A DNA stretch of 64,000 nt from Thiocystis violascens DSM 198 (lineage in GTDB: Bacteria; Pseudomonadota; Gammaproteobacteria; Chromatiales; Chromatiaceae): assembly GCF_000227745.2 (NCBI RefSeq), contig NC_018012.1:3655412-3719411 (forward strand), in the 5' to 3' direction. Every line of letters starts with the position of its first letter. Position 1 is the first letter of the stretch. Both the position numbers and the translations under genes were made by a program. Below the pieces are notes generated by a model. It was given only the letters and a program-made list of their open reading frames with translations. It was not told where the DNA came from and made no database searches. This document shows, in pieces, positions 47,449 through 56,267 of this stretch.

Positions 47449-48716
47449 CCATCACCGACTCGCGCAATGACAGCGACGCACTTGATATCTATATCGCCAG
47501 ACAGCCAATCCATGACCAGAGCCTGGGAGTGATCGGCTACGAGCTTCTGTACCGCCATGCCAACACGGAGCATGCCCGGATCGATGACGAGGATCTTGCG
47601 TCATCGGCGGTGATTCTCGGGAGCTTTATGCATATCGGGATCGACACCTTGGTTGGCAGCGCGCTGGCGTTTGTCAATCTTTCGCGCCGATTCATCGTCG
47701 ACGCATCCCTGTTGCCCTTTTTCGAGGGGCAGGTCGTGCTGGAAATCCGCGAAGACCTGGAGCCCGACGACCAGATCCTGACCGGTCTGAGGAGACTCAA
47801 GGATCTCGGTCATAAAGTCTCCCTGGACGACTTCGCCGCCCGCCCGGGTCGCCAGCCTCTCCTGGAACTCGCGGATTACGTCAAGCTCGATGTGCTCAAA
47901 CAGGATCCGGCACGGCTTCGGGAACTGCTTGCCATGCTCCGTTCCCATGATGTCGGCGTGGTGGCGAAGAACGTGGAGACACAGGAACTCCATGAGCGTT
48001 GCCAGGCATTGGGATTCGACTATTTCCAGGGCTTTTTCTATTGCCGTCCAAAGATGGTCGCGCAACATGGCCTGCCGCCCAATCAGGCCGTGGTCTTACG
48101 GTTGATCCAGCAGTTAGAGGATCCTGACAGCGATGTACGGGATCTGGAGCGGGTACTCGCGCAAGAAGTGACCATGACCTACAAACTGCTGCGTTACGTC
48201 AATAGCGCGGCATTCGCCCGGCGGCGCGAGATCGATTCATTGCGGGACGCCATCACGCTGATCGGAATCGATCGGATCCGGAACTGGGCCTACCTGATCC
48301 TCATGGGGCAAGTTGCCCACGGCAAGCCGAGCGCATTGATCGTCACCTGCATGATCCGAGCGCGCATGTGCGAACTGTTGGCCGAGCGATTCCAGCCTGA
48401 CATCCGGCACCAGATGTTTGTCGTGGGTCTGTTTTCGCTCATCGACGCCCTGATGGACAGCGACATGCCGACCCTGCTCGACAATCTGGGCTTGAGCCTG
48501 CCGATCAAGCTCGCACTCTTGGAAGGCGAAGGCATCCTGGGAGAGTTACTGCGACAGGTGGTCGAATACGAGCAGGGGCGTTGGGAAGGGCTGGCCGACA
48601 GCCAGATCCCCCGCGACGAATATTTGCGCGCCTACCTGGAGGCGCTTCAGTGGTCCAATGAGACGATGGGGATCGTGTCCGAAACGGGCATCAGAACTGG
48701 CGCATCCGAATATTGA
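47445..48716 (+). CDS. EAL-like plus HDOD signalling protein (YuxH type)
   Basis: Protein of 423 residues. The N-terminal EAL-fold half starts IYIARQPIHDQSLGVIGYELLYR, where the EAL triplet is ELL, and DDFG is DDFA. It is therefore a degenerate, probably non-catalytic phosphodiesterase domain. The C-terminal half (about residue 205 on) is an HDOD domain (VRDLERVLAQEVTMTYKLL...). Such proteins take part in motility and stress signalling; no specific pathway can be given. The start ATG overlaps the fau stop. Its 3' end overlaps convergent nifA by 26 bp. Confidence 0.85.
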   Translation: MTITDSRNDSDALDIYIARQPIHDQSLGVIGYELLYRHANTEHARIDDEDLASSAVILGSFMHIGIDTLVGSALAFVNLSRRFIVDASLLPFFEGQVVLEIREDLEPDDQILTGLRRLKDLGHKVSLDDFAARPGRQPLLELADYVKLDVLKQDPARLRELLAMLRSHDVGVVAKNVETQELHERCQALGFDYFQGFFYCRPKMVAQHGLPPNQAVVLRLIQQLEDPDSDVRDLERVLAQEVTMTYKLLRYVNSAAFARRREIDSLRDAITLIGIDRIRNWAYLILMGQVAHGKPSALIVTCMIRARMCELLAERFQPDIRHQMFVVGLFSLIDALMDSDMPTLLDNLGLSLPIKLALLEGEGILGELLRQVVEYEQGRWEGLADSQIPRDEYLRAYLEALQWSNETMGIVSETGIRTGASEY

Positions 48717-50298
48717 GCGTCTGAATCCGATAGGCGATCTGGCGCGGGGTCATGTTGAGCAGGCGCGCGGCCTTGGCCTGGACCCAGCCGGCCTCTTCCA
48801 GCGCGGCGATGACCCGTTCGCGCTCGTCCAGATCGGGGTCGTTGAGATCGATCTGACTGGTTGTCGCCGTGACGACGGATGGCTGGGAAAAATCCGCGCC
48901 CCCGGCGCTCACGTCGATCCCGGTCAGATTGATGACATCCCGATCGATGATCCCCTGCTCGCTCATGACCGCGGCGCGCTCCATGCAATTTTCCAGCTCG
49001 CGGACGTTGCCGGGCCAGTCGTAGCGCATCAGGACACGCAGCGCGCTGTCGGTGATTTCGAGTTCGCGGCCCTGCAGACGGGCGACCTTGTCGACCAGAA
49101 AACGCGCCAGATCCGGGACATCCTCGATGCGCTCGCGCAGTGCGGGCATGCGGATCGGCATGACGTTGAGGCGATAATACAAATCCTCGCGGAACTCGCC
49201 GGCGCGCACCCCGGACTCCAGATCGCGGTTGGTGGCGGCAATCACCCGCACGTCGACTTTCAGTGTCCGCCCTCCGCCAACCCGCTCGAATTCGCCTTCC
49301 TGCAGGACGCGCAAGAGTTTGGCCTGAAAGGCGGGCGAGATTTCGCCGATCTCGTCGAGAAAGAGCGTGCCGCCGTCGGCCTGCTCGAAGCGTCCCTTGC
49401 GCAGACTGACGGCACCGGTGAAGGCGCCTTTTTCGTGCCCGAACAGCTCGGACTCCAGCAGGTTATCCGGCAGGGCGGCGCAGTTGAGCTTGATGAAGGC
49501 GGCGCGCGCGCGCGGCGAATTGTAATGAATGGCGTTGGCGATCAGTTCCTTGCCGGTTCCGGATTCGCCCCGGATCAGCACCGTGGTGTTCCATTTGGCG
49601 ACCTGACGCACCTGATCGAAGACCAGGCGCATGCTGTTGGCACGCCCGATGATGCTGTCGAACCCATGGGCGCCCTTGACCTCGCGGCGCAGTTTGTCGC
49701 GCTCCTCGCGCAGCGCCTGCTGTTCGGCCTCGACGGTGCGGGCAAGACGGACCGCCTGCCCGATCAGGTTGGCAACCATTTCGAGAAAGCGCGACCGGTC
49801 GGCAAGTAGACTCTCGTCGGCGGGCGGCTGAGCGGCGAAGACGCCGATCGCGCCATCATCCCCGCAGCGGATCGGGACGCCGATAAAAGGAAGATTCGGA
49901 TCGTAGAGGTTCAGACGATCCAGAAAATTCGGTTCGTCGGCCACCCGCGGCAAAATCCAGGGGGCGTTGGTGGAAAGGATGCGTCCGATCACGCCCTCGC
50001 CCGGTTGGTAGCTGATCTTTTCAAAGGGTTCGGCGTCCTTGTCGTGGATAGCGCTGATCAGGAGTTCGCCGCGCTCTTCGTCGAGCAGACAGACCAGTCC
50101 GTGACCCATACGCCCACACTCGTGCAGGACGCCGAGCACCTCGCGCAGCGTCTGGCGCAGATTCAACGAACGGCTCAGCACGCTGCTCACCTCGAACAGC
50201 GCGGCCAGTTGGGACTCCAGCAAGGCGAGACGCAGGGCGTCCTCGGCATGGCCGAAATCGGTGACAGGAGAATTCATGGCTCGTTCTGGCAAGGTCAT
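48691..50298 (-). CDS. nifA: Nitrogenase-specific sigma54 activator NifA
   Basis: Enhancer-binding protein that activates nif genes. Numbering from Met at 50277: GAF domain (about 20-185), AAA+ domain with GESGTGKE at 237-244, the sigma54-contacting GAFTGA loop at 284-289, and a C-terminal Fis-type helix-turn-helix (490-525). The linker after the AAA+ domain lacks the C-x4-C motif of oxygen-sensing NifA, so this is the NifL-controlled type. ATG at 50298 overlaps the nifL stop (ATGA) and suggests coupled translation; ATG at 50277 is the alternative. Confidence 0.95.
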   Translation of the reverse strand: MTLPERAMNSPVTDFGHAEDALRLALLESQLAALFEVSSVLSRSLNLRQTLREVLGVLHECGRMGHGLVCLLDEERGELLISAIHDKDAEPFEKISYQPGEGVIGRILSTNAPWILPRVADEPNFLDRLNLYDPNLPFIGVPIRCGDDGAIGVFAAQPPADESLLADRSRFLEMVANLIGQAVRLARTVEAEQQALREERDKLRREVKGAHGFDSIIGRANSMRLVFDQVRQVAKWNTTVLIRGESGTGKELIANAIHYNSPRARAAFIKLNCAALPDNLLESELFGHEKGAFTGAVSLRKGRFEQADGGTLFLDEIGEISPAFQAKLLRVLQEGEFERVGGGRTLKVDVRVIAATNRDLESGVRAGEFREDLYYRLNVMPIRMPALRERIEDVPDLARFLVDKVARLQGRELEITDSALRVLMRYDWPGNVRELENCMERAAVMSEQGIIDRDVINLTGIDVSAGGADFSQPSVVTATTSQIDLNDPDLDERERVIAALEEAGWVQAKAARLLNMTPRQIAYRIQTLNIRMRQF

Positions 50299-51935
50299 TC
50301 GTCCGGTAGCACGGCGGTCAGGGACACGCGGATCAGACAGCCGTCGGTTTGCTCGGGATCGACCTCGATCGATCCGCCATGGGCGTTGGCGATTTCCTGG
50401 GCCAGCGCGAGCCCCATTCCGGCCCGGCCGCGACGGTTGCGCCAACCGATGAAAAAGGGCTCGAAAACCCGGTAGCGGTCCTCGGAGGCGATGCCCGGAC
50501 CATTGTCCTGGATCTCGATCTCCACGCTGCTGTCCAGGCGACGGGTGCTCAGGCGCAGCTCGCGCTGCGGACGGCTGGACTCGCGCAGCGCCTGGATGGC
50601 GTTATCAATCAGATGTTTGAACAATGAGCGCAACTGGTTCTGGTGGCCGGGCAGTTCGGGTAGGACGGAGGCCGGCTGCCAATCCACCACGATACCGGTC
50701 GCCAGCAGGCGTTCGGTCTCCAGTTCGAGCACTTGTCGCAACAACGCGTTGACATTGACCATGACGCCGGCCTCGCGCGGTCCCTCGGGCAGGGCCGCGC
50801 TCAAAGTGGCCAGCGCGCGCGCGCCGGAATCGCTGATCTGGTCGAGCATCCCCGCCAGGGTCTCCACGTTCCCCGCGCCGCTGCGCAGCATGCCGGCGGC
50901 GGCGTTGATGACATTGAGCGGCACCTGAATTTGATAGATGGCCGCGGCCAGCGCCTCGCGCATGCCGTGCATCAACTGCTGTTCGGCCAGGCTCGCGCGC
51001 AGATGTTCCAGTTGCGCGCGCTCGATCTCGCGATGACGCCCGGTGACATCGTTGGCCAGGATGAGCAGACGGCGTTCTCCAGGGGCCAATTGACCGAAAT
51101 AGCTACGCGCCGTGGGGTCGGACTCATCGACCGGCGTCCCCGAGCAGGAGAACCAGCGCGGTCCCTGATGCCCGCGGATGTCGATGCTGACCTCGACATT
51201 CTTGAAACCGCGACCGTCGAGACAGGCCGCGAAGGGGTCGCTGCCGATCTGCTCGCCGATCGCCGCGCGCAGGACATCGACCGGTTCCTTGCCGCGCAGA
51301 TCGCCGAGCAGTTTTTTGTATTCCTGATTGTCGAGGATGACCCTGCCCTCGCGGTCGAGCAGCACGACCAGCACGGGCGCGGCGTCCAGCACCGTCTCGA
51401 TGCGCGCCTTCTGCTGGCGTAGCGCGCCTTCCAGCTCGTGCACCTTAGTCACGTCGCGGTGCATGCCGAGGAAATACTGGAGTCCGCCATCGCGCCCCAG
51501 CACCGGCGAGATGATCAGCTCCGCCAGGTAATCGCCGCCTTGCTTGGTGCGGTTGACCAGGGTGCCGGTCCAGGTCTGTTTGCGCTCGATGGTCCGCCAC
51601 AGATGCTCGTAGACCGTGGCCGGGGTCGCGTTATTGGACAGGATCGCTTCGTTCTGGCCCAGCACCTCCTCGCGGCTGTAACCGGTCAGGGCCTCAAAGG
51701 CGAGATTGGCATAGAGAATCGTCGCCCTGGCATCGGTGATCGAGATGGCGATCGGCGACTGTTCGACCGCCTCGTAGAAGAGCCGCGGCGGCAGCGGGTC
51801 GGTCGCATTGCCGCCCATGAGGGCCAGCGCCTCAACCAGTTCCGGCGGGGTGCCGTCCGGGGGCGAGGCGAGAAAGGCGCTCAGCGCGTTGATCACGGCC
51901 TGCTGGACGGGCTCCGGGGCATGTCGAACCGGCAC
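50295..51935 (-). CDS. nifL: Redox/nitrogen sensor NifL, anti-activator of NifA
   Basis: Binds and inhibits NifA when oxygen or fixed nitrogen is present. PAS1 (about 52-165; QSPIAISITD, GYSREEVLGQNEAILSN) is the FAD-binding sensor of Azotobacter NifL, and a PAS2 follows (175-300). The histidine-kinase-like C-terminus has N-box HLIDNAIQAL at 441-450, DNGPG at 477-481 and GMGL at 506-509. The H-box has Tyr334 where Azotobacter NifL has His, so autophosphorylation is not expected. GTG start with AGGAG at 51946-51942. Confidence 0.95.
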   Translation of the reverse strand: MPVRHAPEPVQQAVINALSAFLASPPDGTPPELVEALALMGGNATDPLPPRLFYEAVEQSPIAISITDARATILYANLAFEALTGYSREEVLGQNEAILSNNATPATVYEHLWRTIERKQTWTGTLVNRTKQGGDYLAELIISPVLGRDGGLQYFLGMHRDVTKVHELEGALRQQKARIETVLDAAPVLVVLLDREGRVILDNQEYKKLLGDLRGKEPVDVLRAAIGEQIGSDPFAACLDGRGFKNVEVSIDIRGHQGPRWFSCSGTPVDESDPTARSYFGQLAPGERRLLILANDVTGRHREIERAQLEHLRASLAEQQLMHGMREALAAAIYQIQVPLNVINAAAGMLRSGAGNVETLAGMLDQISDSGARALATLSAALPEGPREAGVMVNVNALLRQVLELETERLLATGIVVDWQPASVLPELPGHQNQLRSLFKHLIDNAIQALRESSRPQRELRLSTRRLDSSVEIEIQDNGPGIASEDRYRVFEPFFIGWRNRRGRAGMGLALAQEIANAHGGSIEVDPEQTDGCLIRVSLTAVLPDE

Positions 51936-51950
51936 GGCGTTCTCCTGATA

Positions 51951-52040
51951 TTTTAAACTGCGTCCAGCGTGCCAGACGCGGTTGCGGATGACTCCAGCCT
52001 CGCTGGTCGCCCACGACGCACGGCGGGACGCGGTTTAAAA
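51951..52040. repeat. Inverted pair of GGACGC(G/A)GTTTAAAA
   Basis: TTTTAAACTGCGTCC at 51951-51965 and GGACGCGGTTTAAAA at 52026-52040 are 15-bp inverted repeats with one mismatch and 60 bp between them. The word also occurs as direct repeats before sucC. Confidence 0.75.
51959..51974 (-). promoter_or_regulatory. Candidate sigma54-like promoter of nifL
   Basis: On the minus strand it reads TGGCACGCTGGACGCA. The -24 half is perfect (TGGCACG) and the -12 GC has the right 10-bp spacing, but the -12 half is ACGCA rather than TTGCA. Transcription would start only about 12 bp before the nifL GTG, so this is a weak candidate. Confidence 0.3.
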
Positions 52041-52118
52041 GATGAAAAATTTAGGCAAAAAACAAACCGGATGATCTTTCCGTCGCGAGTACTTGAGTGC
52101 AAGCGACGGAAAAGACGC

Positions 52119-52134
52119 TGTGAGTTTTCCAACA
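52119..52134. promoter_or_regulatory. NifA upstream activator site 1 (TGT-N10-ACA)
   Basis: TGT at 52119-52121 and ACA at 52132-52134 are separated by exactly ten bases, the NifA enhancer consensus. The site lies 225 bp before the -24 element of rnfA. Confidence 0.75.
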
Positions 52135-52160
52135 ATCGCACTGCACTGCAACAAAAATTC

Positions 52161-52176
52161 TGTTGCCGTCATGACA
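52161..52176. promoter_or_regulatory. NifA upstream activator site 2 (TGT-N10-ACA)
   Basis: TGT at 52161-52163 and ACA at 52174-52176 are separated by ten bases. It is 42 bp from site 1, about four helical turns, placing both sites on the same DNA face, and 183 bp before the -24 element. Confidence 0.78.
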
Positions 52177-52343
52177 GGACGACGTCGCGGGGAGATCGAT
52201 GTTCGCCTCCGACATGAACCGCGACTGGCCGCTCCAACCCGTCATCTCCGTTCAATTAAGCCTTTGTTTCGACGGACTCCTGGCGCCTGCATCCTCACCG
52301 CGAAGGGTCGCCGGGAGGCGCGCGACACGTCTCTGGAAATCGA

Positions 52344-52359
52344 TGGCATCGCCTTTGCA
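52344..52359 (+). promoter_or_regulatory. Sigma54 (-24/-12) promoter of the rnf operon
   Basis: TGGCATCGCCTTTGCA matches the consensus TGGCAC-N5-TTGCA at all but one core base, with the GG and GC doublets at exact spacing. Predicted start of transcription is near 52370, giving a leader of about 33 nt before rnfA. Confidence 0.85.
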
Positions 52360-52402
52360 TTTACTGACTCATCAAGTTTGACGCGCAGGGACATATTTCA
52401 AG

Positions 52403-52978
52403 ATGGGCGAGTATCTCATGCTGATCCTCGGCACCGCACTGGTGAACAACGTGGTGCTGGTCAAGTTTCTCGGACTCTGCCCCTTTATGGGCGTGTCCAG
52501 CAAACTCGACTCGGCGCTAGGCATGGGGCTTGCCACGACCTTTGTCATGACCCTGGCGGCAGTGGCGAGCTGGCTGTTGGAAAACTATGTGCTTGGGCCA
52601 CTGGATATTGGCTATCTGCGCATCCTGACCTTTATCGTGGTCATTGCCTCGGTGGTGCAGTTCACCGAGCTGGCGGTGCGGCGGATTTCGCCGGCGCTCT
52701 ATCAGGTGCTGGGGATCTATCTGCCGCTGATCACCACCAACTGCGCCGTGCTCGGCGTGGCCCTGCTGAATATCCAGGAAGCGCATGGGTTTCTGGAGAG
52801 CGTGCTCTATGGCCTGGGCTCGGCGCTCGGTTTCACCCTGGTCATGGTGCTGTTCGCCGGGTTGCGCGAGCGTCTGGCGCTGGCCCAGGTTCCCGCTGCG
52901 TTTGCTGGGATGCCGATTGCCTTCATCGTCGCCGGCCTGCTGTCGCTGGCGTTCATGGGCTTCGCGGGGTTGGCGTGA
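52403..52978 (+). CDS. rnfA: Rnf electron transport complex subunit A
   Basis: Integral membrane subunit of the ion-translocating ferredoxin:NAD+ oxidoreductase, here probably run to reduce ferredoxin for nitrogenase. It has 191 residues with six hydrophobic helices, and conserved [11 protein letters not shown] and ITTNCAVLG segments whose Cys bind an iron-sulfur centre between RnfA and RnfE. First gene of the operon; preceded by a sigma54 promoter and NifA sites. No strong Shine-Dalgarno is visible. Confidence 0.95.
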   Translation: MGEYLMLILGTALVNNVVLVKFLGLCPFMGVSSKLDSALGMGLATTFVMTLAAVASWLLENYVLGPLDIGYLRILTFIVVIASVVQFTELAVRRISPALYQVLGIYLPLITTNCAVLGVALLNIQEAHGFLESVLYGLGSALGFTLVMVLFAGLRERLALAQVPAAFAGMPIAFIVAGLLSLAFMGFAGLA

Positions 52979-52993
52979 TGGAGAGAGTGCAGC

Positions 52994-53037
52994 GAAACCT
53001 ATTTCTTCCAGCGCATCGCTTCGCCGCGATGGGTTTC
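52994..53037. repeat. Imperfect hairpin between rnfA and rnfB
   Basis: GAAACC (52994-52999) pairs with GGTTTC (53032-53037), and CATCGC (53014-53019) with GCGATG (53026-53031). It occupies the unusually long 139-bp gap between two genes that normally abut. Confidence 0.5.
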
Positions 53038-53117
53038 TCGGCCAGTCGGCGTCGGAACCATCCTGGGATGATGTGCCAGGCCGCTCTTCCCATCCTACAC
53101 CAACGAGCAGTGCAGAT

Positions 53118-53648
53118 ATGTTAGCCATCGCCAGTCTTACCGCGCTTGGCCTGATCCTGGGTTGGCTGCTCGGCGTCGCCGCGCGCTATCTCAAGGTCGA
53201 GGGGAATCCGCTCACCGAACAGGTGGTGGCACTGATGCCCGGCTCGCAATGCGGTCAATGCGGCTATCCGGGCTGCGGACCGGCGGCGGAAGCCATCGCC
53301 GCCGGCACAGCACCGGTCACGCTCTGTCCGCCGGGCGGTCGCGTCCTGGCGGAAGAACTGGCAGCTCTACTCGGGATCACGGCGGATCTCTCCGGGGTCG
53401 CGGACAAACCGCCGATGATCGCGCACATCCACGAAAACCTCTGCGTGGGCTGCACCAAGTGTTTCAAGCGTTGCCCCACCGACGCCATCATGGGCGCGAA
53501 CAACATGATCCATAGCGTCTTCGCCGACGCCTGTATCGGCTGCGAGCTGTGCTTCGATGTCTGTCCGACCGAGTGTATCGAGATGCGCCCGATGACCGCG
53601 ACACTCCAGACCTGGTTCTGGCCCAAGCCACTGGCTCTGGCGGGATGA
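53118..53648 (+). CDS. rnfB: Rnf complex subunit B (polyferredoxin)
   Basis: Iron-sulfur subunit that passes electrons between ferredoxin and the membrane part. An N-terminal hydrophobic anchor is followed by a four-Cys domain (CGQCGYPGCG...C) and two 4Fe-4S ferredoxin motifs (CVGCTKCFKRCPTDAI and CIGCELCFDVCPTECI). It has 176 residues, of the short type. ATG at 53118 is chosen for the anchor helix; the open frame upstream is not coding. It overlaps rnfC by 4 bp. Confidence 0.95.
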   Translation: MLAIASLTALGLILGWLLGVAARYLKVEGNPLTEQVVALMPGSQCGQCGYPGCGPAAEAIAAGTAPVTLCPPGGRVLAEELAALLGITADLSGVADKPPMIAHIHENLCVGCTKCFKRCPTDAIMGANNMIHSVFADACIGCELCFDVCPTECIEMRPMTATLQTWFWPKPLALAG

Positions 53649-55174
53649 ATGCGATGAAACTCTTCAAGATCCGTGGCGGCGTCCATCCGGACGATCGCAA
53701 GCAACTGGCGGCGGGACAGGCCATCGAGACCCTGCCCATGCCGGCCCTGCTGCATATCCCGCTCCAGCAGCATATCGGCGCACCCGCCAGCCCGGCGGTA
53801 CGGCGCGGTCAGCGGGTCGCCAAGGGCGATCTGATCGCCCAAGGCCAGGGCATGATCTCCGCGCCGGTCCATGCGCCGACGTCGGGTCGCATCGTCGGCG
53901 TGGGCAGTTACCCGGCACATCATGCCTCGGGGCTCTCGGTGCCCACCGTGACCCTTCAGCCCGACGGCGAGGACCGTTGGTCGGACCAGATCCAGGGCGT
54001 CCCCGATCCCTTCGCGCTCGACTCGGACGAGATCGCCGCGCGTGTGGGCGCGGCTGGGATCGTCGGGCTGGGCGGCGCCACTTTCCCGGCGGCGGTCAAG
54101 CTCAATCTGCGCAAGAAATATAAGCTACACACCCTGGTCATCAACGGCGCCGAGTGCGAACCCTATCTCACCTGCGACGACCGGCTGATGCGCGAACGGA
54201 CCGAGGCGGTGATCGACGGCATCCGCATCATGGCCCACGCGCTGGGCGTCGCGCGGATCGTCATCGGCATCGAAAACAACAAGCCCGAGGCGCAGGCGGC
54301 GATGGCGATCACCGCCTCAGCCTATTCCAATATCCAGATCGCGCGCCTGCCGACTCGTTATCCGATGGGGTCGGAGAAACATCTGGTCCAGACCCTGACC
54401 GGACGCGAGACCCCGGCACGCGGTCTGACGGCGGATATCGGCGTGGTGGTCCACAATCCTGCCACGGCCTTTGCGGTGCACGAGGCGCTGCGGTTTGGCT
54501 ATCCGCTGGTCGCGCGGGTGGTCACGATTAGCGGCGGCGCCATTTCGCGACCGCGCAATCTACGGGTTCCGCTAGGGACGCGAGTGCAGGATCTGCTCGA
54601 CTACTGCGGCGGATTCAGCGAAGAACCGGCGCGGCTACTCAGCGGCGGCCCCATGATGGGTCAGCCCCTGCCGAGCACTCGCGTCCCCATGGTCAAAGGC
54701 AGCAATGGCGTGCTGGCCTTGACCGCCGCCGAGACCAATCTGCGCGACCCCATGCCCTGTATCCGCTGCGGCAGTTGCGTACAGGCCTGTCCCTGCGGTC
54801 TGGTCCCCCTGAACCTGGCGGCGCACACCCGCGCCGGCGATCTGGAGGGCGCGGTCGGGCTGGGTCTGATGGACTGCATCGGTTGCGGCTCCTGCGCCTA
54901 TGTCTGTCCGGCGCATATCCCGCTGGTGCAGTTTTTCAACTATGCCAAGGGCGAGATGGCCGCGCGCGGTCGCGCCAAGCAGAAGCAGGCCGAAACCAAA
55001 CGGCTGATCGAACAGCGCACCGCGCGGATCGAGGCGATTCAGCGGGCCAAGCGCGAGGCCATGGCGGCGCGCAAGCGCGAGGCCGAGGCGAAGAAACGCG
55101 CTGCGGCGGAGGCGGCGGCGATCCCCGCGGGCGCGGCGCCGACTCAAGCTCAGGCAGTCGAAACAGAGGCATGA
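53645..55174 (+). CDS. rnfC: Rnf complex subunit C (NADH-binding)
   Basis: Peripheral subunit carrying FMN/NADH sites and two 4Fe-4S clusters. N-terminal barrel-sandwich region (FKIRGGVHPDDRK), a Gly-rich GIVGLGGATFP nucleotide loop, then CIRCGSCVQACPCGLVP and CIGCGSCAYVCPAHIP. A C-terminal Ala/Lys/Arg-rich coiled tail of about 80 residues follows. It has 509 residues. ATG at 53645 overlaps the rnfB TGA; a second ATG three codons on is possible. Confidence 0.95.
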   Translation: MNAMKLFKIRGGVHPDDRKQLAAGQAIETLPMPALLHIPLQQHIGAPASPAVRRGQRVAKGDLIAQGQGMISAPVHAPTSGRIVGVGSYPAHHASGLSVPTVTLQPDGEDRWSDQIQGVPDPFALDSDEIAARVGAAGIVGLGGATFPAAVKLNLRKKYKLHTLVINGAECEPYLTCDDRLMRERTEAVIDGIRIMAHALGVARIVIGIENNKPEAQAAMAITASAYSNIQIARLPTRYPMGSEKHLVQTLTGRETPARGLTADIGVVVHNPATAFAVHEALRFGYPLVARVVTISGGAISRPRNLRVPLGTRVQDLLDYCGGFSEEPARLLSGGPMMGQPLPSTRVPMVKGSNGVLALTAAETNLRDPMPCIRCGSCVQACPCGLVPLNLAAHTRAGDLEGAVGLGLMDCIGCGSCAYVCPAHIPLVQFFNYAKGEMAARGRAKQKQAETKRLIEQRTARIEAIQRAKREAMAARKREAEAKKRAAAEAAAIPAGAAPTQAQAVETEA

Positions 55175-55175
55175 G

Positions 55176-56267
55176 ATGAATATCGAGACCCCCGCGCTCA
55201 CCGCCGGTCCCTTTGCCCACGAGCGCGTCAGTATCTCGCGGACCATGGGTCTGGTGATACTGGCTCTCCTGCCGGCGACGGCCTTCGGCTTCTGGCAGTT
55301 CGGCTGGCCGGCCATCTGGCTGTTCGCGGTGACGCTGGTGACGGTCCTGCTCGCCGAGGCCGTCTGTCTGTGGATCGCCGGCAAACCGATCCGACCCTAT
55401 CTCCTGGACGGCTCGGCGGTCCTGACCGGCTGGCTGCTGGCCATGACCCTGCCGCCCTGGGCGCCCTGGTGGACCGGCGTGGTCGGCGGCCTGATCGCCA
55501 TCGTCATCGCCAAACAGGTGTTCGGCGGCATCGGGCAGAATCTGTTCAATCCGGCGATGGTCGCCCGGGTCGCGCTGCTGATCTCCTTTCCGCTGGAGAT
55601 GACCAGCTTCGTCAACCCCGCGCCACTGTTCGCGGCCGGCAGCCCGGACTGGCTGGAAGGGCTGGCGATCACCTTTGGCGGACAGGCGGCCGACGCCTTC
55701 TCCGGGGCCACCCTGCTGGGGCATGTGCGCACCGAACTGGCACAGGGCCGCGTCCTCTCGGAGATTCTGCCCGGCATCTACGCACCCATGACGGACGCGG
55801 TAGGCACGCTCTCCGGCAGTCTGGGCGAAGGTTCCGCGCTGCTGATCCTGTTCGGCGGGCTGTTCCTGCTCTATAAACGCATCATCACCTGGCACATCCC
55901 GGTCGCGATGCTCGGAACCCTCGCGCTGATCGCCACCTTGATGCACGTTGTCGACCCGGAGCACTACACCGGGCCGCTCTATCATCTGGTCTCCGGCGCA
56001 ACCCTGCTTGGCGCCTTCTTCATCGCCACCGATCTGGTGACCTCGCCGGTCTCGCTCCGGGGCCAGATTCTCTTCGGGGCGGGCTGCGGACTCTTGGTCT
56101 ATGTCATTCGCACCTGGACCGGGTACCCGGAGGGAGTCGCCTTCGCGGTCATGCTGATGAACGCCTGTACCCCTTTGATCGATCATTATGTCCGCCCCCG
56201 CGTCTACGGACGCGACCGCAAGGGCAGCCCCATCGAATACGCCGACGAGATCGAGGTCAGCCGATGA
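55176..56267 (+). CDS. rnfD: Rnf complex subunit D
   Basis: Membrane subunit of the NqrB/RnfD family with multiple hydrophobic helices. Covalent FMN attachment site Thr179 in SGATLLGHV. It has 363 residues. It starts 1 bp after the rnfC stop and overlaps rnfG by 4 bp. Confidence 0.95.
   Translation: MNIETPALTAGPFAHERVSISRTMGLVILALLPATAFGFWQFGWPAIWLFAVTLVTVLLAEAVCLWIAGKPIRPYLLDGSAVLTGWLLAMTLPPWAPWWTGVVGGLIAIVIAKQVFGGIGQNLFNPAMVARVALLISFPLEMTSFVNPAPLFAAGSPDWLEGLAITFGGQAADAFSGATLLGHVRTELAQGRVLSEILPGIYAPMTDAVGTLSGSLGEGSALLILFGGLFLLYKRIITWHIPVAMLGTLALIATLMHVVDPEHYTGPLYHLVSGATLLGAFFIATDLVTSPVSLRGQILFGAGCGLLVYVIRTWTGYPEGVAFAVMLMNACTPLIDHYVRPRVYGRDRKGSPIEYADEIEVSR

Larger units (their letters stand above)
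51936..52402. other. nifL-rnfA divergent control region, 467 bp
   Basis: Contains, left to right: the nifL ribosome-binding site, an inverted GGACGC(G/A)GTTTAAAA pair, a minus-strand sigma54-like box, two NifA-type upstream activator sites, and the rnfA sigma54 promoter. Open frames crossing it are not considered coding. Confidence 0.8.

Noticed and set aside
52200..52214. Third possible NifA site (TGT...ACA)
   Set aside because: The spacer is nine bases, not ten.
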